64,000 nt of DNA from Flammeovirgaceae bacterium UBA7330 (lineage in GTDB: Bacteria > Bacteroidota > Bacteroidia > Cytophagales > Cyclobacteriaceae): assembly GCA_002471275.1 (NCBI GenBank), contig DKPQ01000025.1, positions 1-64,000 of the forward strand. Reading direction: 5' to 3'. The translations under genes and the position numbers were made by a program. Positions 61,407 through 64,000 of the stretch are shown here, one piece after another; within the stretch, counting starts at the first letter, position 1, and each line of letters starts with the position of its first letter. The notes beneath the pieces are model-generated. The model was not told the DNA's origin. It did not search any database and saw only the letters and a program-made list of their open reading frames with translations.

Positions 61407-61877
61407 ATGCCAAAAAAAGGAATAGTCAGAATCAACCAGGGAAGAATATTGCCACTATGGCTCAGGCTTTTTATTTCCGGGTTCTTGTTTGTTGGGATGC
61501 TTTACGCAAATTTCCTGATGAGTGAAGAGATAGCGATTTTATTAACAATTAGTCTGGCTACGCCTGTTTTGCCCATTTGGAATGCATACAGACTCCTTGA
61601 AATCAATAACCAGGCTAAAGCCTATTTGGAAGGTTACTGGTTTGCCGGATTCCGGCTGGGCCCATGGAAGAGATTCCGGGAGATCAAAGAAATCAGGATC
61701 CTTAAGATGGCAAACCTCCATCAATTGAAAAGGAGGTCGAAGGGAAAAGCCTTTGGAGCTGTCATGATCATGGAAAATGAAGACCAGGTATATCTGATCG
61801 GAAGTAACTCCAAAGATAAATTGAAGGGATGGCTCAAAGAAATTTACATAAAGCTTGAGCTGAACAAATCAATTTAA
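61407..61877 (+). CDS. Hypothetical two-TM protein with a PH-like C-terminus
   Basis: This 156-residue protein has two adjacent membrane helices (about 15-35 and 44-60) and a soluble domain (IKEIRILKMANLHQLKRRSKGKAFGAVMIMENEDQVYLIG, in short strands). The latter has the look of a bacterial PH domain. No motif gives a function. Its start is divergent from the LON gene (66-nt gap), and a promoter for the next gene follows its stop, so it is probably a single-gene unit. Confidence 0.6.
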   Translation: MPKKGIVRINQGRILPLWLRLFISGFLFVGMLYANFLMSEEIAILLTISLATPVLPIWNAYRLLEINNQAKAYLEGYWFAGFRLGPWKRFREIKEIRILKMANLHQLKRRSKGKAFGAVMIMENEDQVYLIGSNSKDKLKGWLKEIYIKLELNKSI

Positions 61878-61878
61878 A

Positions 61879-61912
61879 TTTGTTTAAACCATTCAACTCA
61901 ATAATAGGTTTG
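61879..61912 (+). promoter_or_regulatory. Bacteroidota-type promoter of the sugar dehydrogenase gene
   Basis: TTTG (61879-61882) and TAGGTTTG (61905-61912), 22 nt apart, match the -33/-7 consensus TTTG / TAnnTTTG. Transcription would begin near 61919, just before TTG 61920, which supports the ATG at 61953 as the true start. Confidence 0.6.
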
Positions 61913-61952
61913 AAGTAAATTGAGAACTTATTTAAAAACCTTATCCCAAGTC

Positions 61953-63059
61953 ATGAAAAATATTATTGTAGCTGCATCACTTATATTTTCATTTGTAGCA
62001 TGTGCGCAGAATGATTTCCCAGTCAATGAATCGTTTACCCATGAAGTAGTAACCAAAGAAATCACACTCCCATGGGGTATTGATTTTTTGCCAAATGAGG
62101 ACATGCTTGTAACAGACAAATCCGGAAAACTCTACAGGGTTGTTGGAGAAAAGGTTACCGAGATCACGGGCACACCCAAGGTGCTGTTTGAAGGACAGGG
62201 AGGTCTCCTCGACATCACTGTACACCCGGACTATAATAAAAACGGATGGATCTATTTATCCTACAGCAAGGGAGGTAAAAAGGACAAGGACGGCAAAGAG
62301 CTTGGTACCACAGCCATCGTGAGAGCGAAAATAGAGGGCAATAAGTTGGTGGGTATGCAGGAGGTATTTGAAGCACAACCATATCAACCTAAAAGAGGAC
62401 ATTATGGATCAAGAATCGTGTTTGATGGAAAAGGATATATGTACTTTTCTGTTGGAGAGCGGCAAAATCGCGACGAAAATCCACAGACTTTAAGAAATCA
62501 CTTGGGCAAGATCCACAGAACCTATGATGACGGCAGTATCCCGGAGGATAATCCGTTTAGGAATTCTCCGATAGCCATGCCTTCTATCTATTCATACGGT
62601 CACCGGAATCCTCAGGGGCTGGTGTTAGGCCCTGATGGTACATTGTGGGAAACGGAGCATGGACCAAGAGGAGGCGATGAATTAAACATCATCGTTCCGG
62701 GGAAAAATTACGGTTGGCCGGTTATTTCTTATGGAATCAACTACGATGGCACTTCATTCACAGATATTACATCCAAAGAAGGAATGGAACAACCTGTTAA
62801 TTATTGGGTGCCTTCCATAGCTCCTTGCGGCATGGAGTATGTCACTTCCGGAAAGTACGGTGATCTAAAGGGAGACATTCTGGTAGGATCGCTGAGTTTT
62901 CAGTATGTAAACCGGTGTGTGATGGAGAATGGCAAAGTAGTGAAAGAGGAGAAACTACTCAAGGGAATTGGTAGAGTAAGAGCCATCGAAGAAGCAGCCG
63001 ATGGTACGATCTATATTGGAGTAGAAAATGTAGGTATCGTTAAACTGGTCAGGAAATAA
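61953..63059 (+). CDS. PQQ-dependent aldose/sugar dehydrogenase family lipoprotein
   Basis: I start at ATG 61953, which gives a lipoprotein signal (FSFVAC-AQND, mature Cys17). The six-blade soluble glucose dehydrogenase (GSDH) propeller is clear: LPWGIDFLPNEDMLVTDKSGKL, GGLLDITVHPDYNKNGWIYLSYS in parts, YGSRIVFDGKGYMYFSVGER, RNPQGLVLGPDGTLWETEHGPRGGDELN and GKNYGWPVISYG. These use PQQ to oxidise aldoses and pass electrons to the respiratory chain; the catalytic His is in the GERQ/GHRNP area. Periplasmic or surface. Substrate unknown. Confidence 0.9.
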   Translation: MKNIIVAASLIFSFVACAQNDFPVNESFTHEVVTKEITLPWGIDFLPNEDMLVTDKSGKLYRVVGEKVTEITGTPKVLFEGQGGLLDITVHPDYNKNGWIYLSYSKGGKKDKDGKELGTTAIVRAKIEGNKLVGMQEVFEAQPYQPKRGHYGSRIVFDGKGYMYFSVGERQNRDENPQTLRNHLGKIHRTYDDGSIPEDNPFRNSPIAMPSIYSYGHRNPQGLVLGPDGTLWETEHGPRGGDELNIIVPGKNYGWPVISYGINYDGTSFTDITSKEGMEQPVNYWVPSIAPCGMEYVTSGKYGDLKGDILVGSLSFQYVNRCVMENGKVVKEEKLLKGIGRVRAIEEAADGTIYIGVENVGIVKLVRK

Positions 63060-63060
63060 A

Positions 63061-63450
63061 TTACCTGACCAGGAAAGGAATCATGCTTTCTTTCATTTCT
63101 TCTCTGCTGGCGTCTTTGTGCTCGATCAGGTAAGGGACAACCTCTGTTTTGAATCCAAGGCTAGTAGCAATGTGCTTGGCAAAGTAATCTTCTGAGCTTG
63201 TCACTACCTGGTCGGCAAGGATCACCAGGATACAATCCATCATGAAATCCATTTTGTCATTCACGGTCATGGGAGTGAGACTTTCCGTGGTGGGGGGGCT
63301 GTTAAAGATGTCTTCGATCTCCTGATCAGTGGCGCCATACCTTTTACTGATTTTTTTGATTACGGCTTTTTCTTCGTCCGCAAAATCCTCGTCGACCATG
63401 GCAATTTTTACCATGATACTCAACTGCTTCTTTTTCTGAAAGTCTAACAT
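63061..63450 (-). CDS. TerB-like small protein
   Basis: This 129-residue all-helical cytosolic protein resembles the TerB/DjlA fold: MVKIAMVDEDFADEEKAVIKKISKRYG, then ILVILADQVVTSSEDYFAKHIATSLGF. TerB-like proteins were named from tellurite resistance; most have unknown roles in stress or metal response. The acidic pairs DEDFADEE fit the metal-binding surface of the family. Its stop is 2 nt from the convergent sugar dehydrogenase gene. No ter operon is present. Confidence 0.7.
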   Translation of the reverse strand: MLDFQKKKQLSIMVKIAMVDEDFADEEKAVIKKISKRYGATDQEIEDIFNSPPTTESLTPMTVNDKMDFMMDCILVILADQVVTSSEDYFAKHIATSLGFKTEVVPYLIEHKDASREEMKESMIPFLVR

Positions 63451-63541
63451 GTCACTAATATGTATAAAAACGCCAAAAAAATCATATTCCTTAATTAGAA
63501 AACGATCTTTTAAAGGAATTGATTGCCAATATTTGCGACTT

Positions 63542-64000
63542 ATGAGTAAAAAGTGTGTTTTTCTTGACCGGGATGGCGTTATTAATGAGGATTCCCCAAA
63601 CTATGTTTACAAACCTGAAACCTTTCAACTTATCCACGGAGTGCCGGAGGCAATTGAAGCTATAAAAGCGGCGGGTTATTTAATTATTGTGGTGACCAAT
63701 CAGTCAGGGATCGCCAAAGGGATTTATACCAGAAACGACATGCAGGTCTGCCACGCCCTCATGCAGCAGCAGCTCGGTCATCGCATAGACTATATCTATT
63801 ATGCTCCATTTCATGAGTCAGTTTCAAACTCGCTCAGCCGGAAACCAGGATCGCTGATGTTTGAGCGGGCCATCGCCAGGTTTGATATTGATCCGGGCAA
63901 ATCCTGGATGGTGGGCGATAAGGCCAGAGATATCAAACCTGCACAGAAGTTGGGTATCAATACAGTGCAGGTAGACGGTTTGAGTGATGGGGGTGCTGAC
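63542..64000 (+). CDS. gmhB: D-glycero-D-manno-heptose 1,7-bisphosphate 7-phosphatase, 3' partial
   Basis: The open frame starts at ATG 63542 and runs off the right edge after 153 codons. It has the HAD-phosphatase motifs VFLDRDGVINED (motif I, two Asp), VVTNQSGIAKG (motif II), RKPGSLMFERAI (motif III Lys) and MVGDKARDIKPAQ (motif IV). It shows the YAPFHE-like zinc region less clearly: only part of the usual Cys/His set is visible. The family makes heptose-1-phosphate for lipopolysaccharide heptose. Since the tail is missing and some Cys are absent, a related histidinol-phosphatase-like HAD enzyme is the alternative. Confidence 0.8.
   Translation, partial: MSKKCVFLDRDGVINEDSPNYVYKPETFQLIHGVPEAIEAIKAAGYLIIVVTNQSGIAKGIYTRNDMQVCHALMQQQLGHRIDYIYYAPFHESVSNSLSRKPGSLMFERAIARFDIDPGKSWMVGDKARDIKPAQKLGINTVQVDGLSDGGAD

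Overview
The window reads as chromosomal DNA of a free-living Bacteroidota bacterium, most likely of the order Cytophagales and probably marine. The support is type IX secretion (T9SS) signatures (a type B CHU_C sorting domain, a PorP/SprF protein, a stand-alone type A sorting domain), two SusC/SusD pairs, a hybrid two-component sensor, and lipoproteins whose mature N-terminal Cys is followed by polar residues. A promoter matching the Bacteroidota consensus TAnnTTTG and frequent ATGA, TAATG and TTGA stop/start overlaps fit the same picture. Species cannot be fixed from the sequence. Protein names rest on family motifs read by eye; no database search was run.

Layout. 1-5696 is a surface or secretion operon: the 3' end of a tail-fibre-like protein with a self-chaperoning S74 domain, a type B T9SS cargo, a PorP/SprF outer-membrane protein and an OmpA protein with two LysM repeats. 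A secreted TPR-CHAT protein faces it (5697-8588). 8684-11369 holds a YHS protein, a small membrane protein and a PadR regulator coupled to a membrane protein with GldL-like motifs. 11370-18434 is a divergent TetR / SusC-SusD-phosphodiesterase locus with a strong palindromic operator candidate between the two arms and a terminator at its end.

18504-25261 is accessory: a CBU_0592-like membrane protein, a putAbiC-type candidate phage-defence protein, a two-gene coiled-coil pair, an IS110 transposase remnant, small extragenic repeats, a SIMPL protein, a DUF4886 lipoprotein, two AT-rich genes of unknown function (one DUF2971) and tRNA-Arg(CCU). 25262-27287 encodes an outer-membrane barrel and a DUF3179 lipoprotein.

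27289-39054 (minus strand) is a complete fructan utilisation locus: hybrid sensor-regulator with a sugar-binding periplasmic domain, sugar:H+ symporter, SusC, SusD, GH32 fructanase and PfkB fructokinase. The genes give a full path from sensing to import, hydrolysis and phosphorylation. HflX (minus) is followed by an exopolysaccharide operon (glycosyltransferase, Wza-type exporter, Wzc-type tyrosine kinase) and a TPR protein.

46287-56290 is mostly housekeeping: a ComA-like phosphosulfolactate synthase, a DUF368/PopT lipid-carrier flippase, AroE, UvrB, TPR and membrane proteins, a large DUF2723 protein and a small secreted protein. 56443-61340 (minus) carries a LON-domain protein, nuoABCD and, directly after nuoD, the NAD(P)HX repair enzyme Nnr. 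The window closes with a PQQ-type sugar dehydrogenase, a TerB-like protein and the 5' part of gmhB.

No wholly novel multi-gene system is obvious. The best leads are the fibre/T9SS operon, the TetR-palindrome SusCD-phosphodiesterase locus, the GldL-like PadR-linked membrane protein, the accessory segment with putAbiC, IS110 remnant and DUF2971, and the self-complementary sequences that sit against start codons in the exopolysaccharide and fructan loci.
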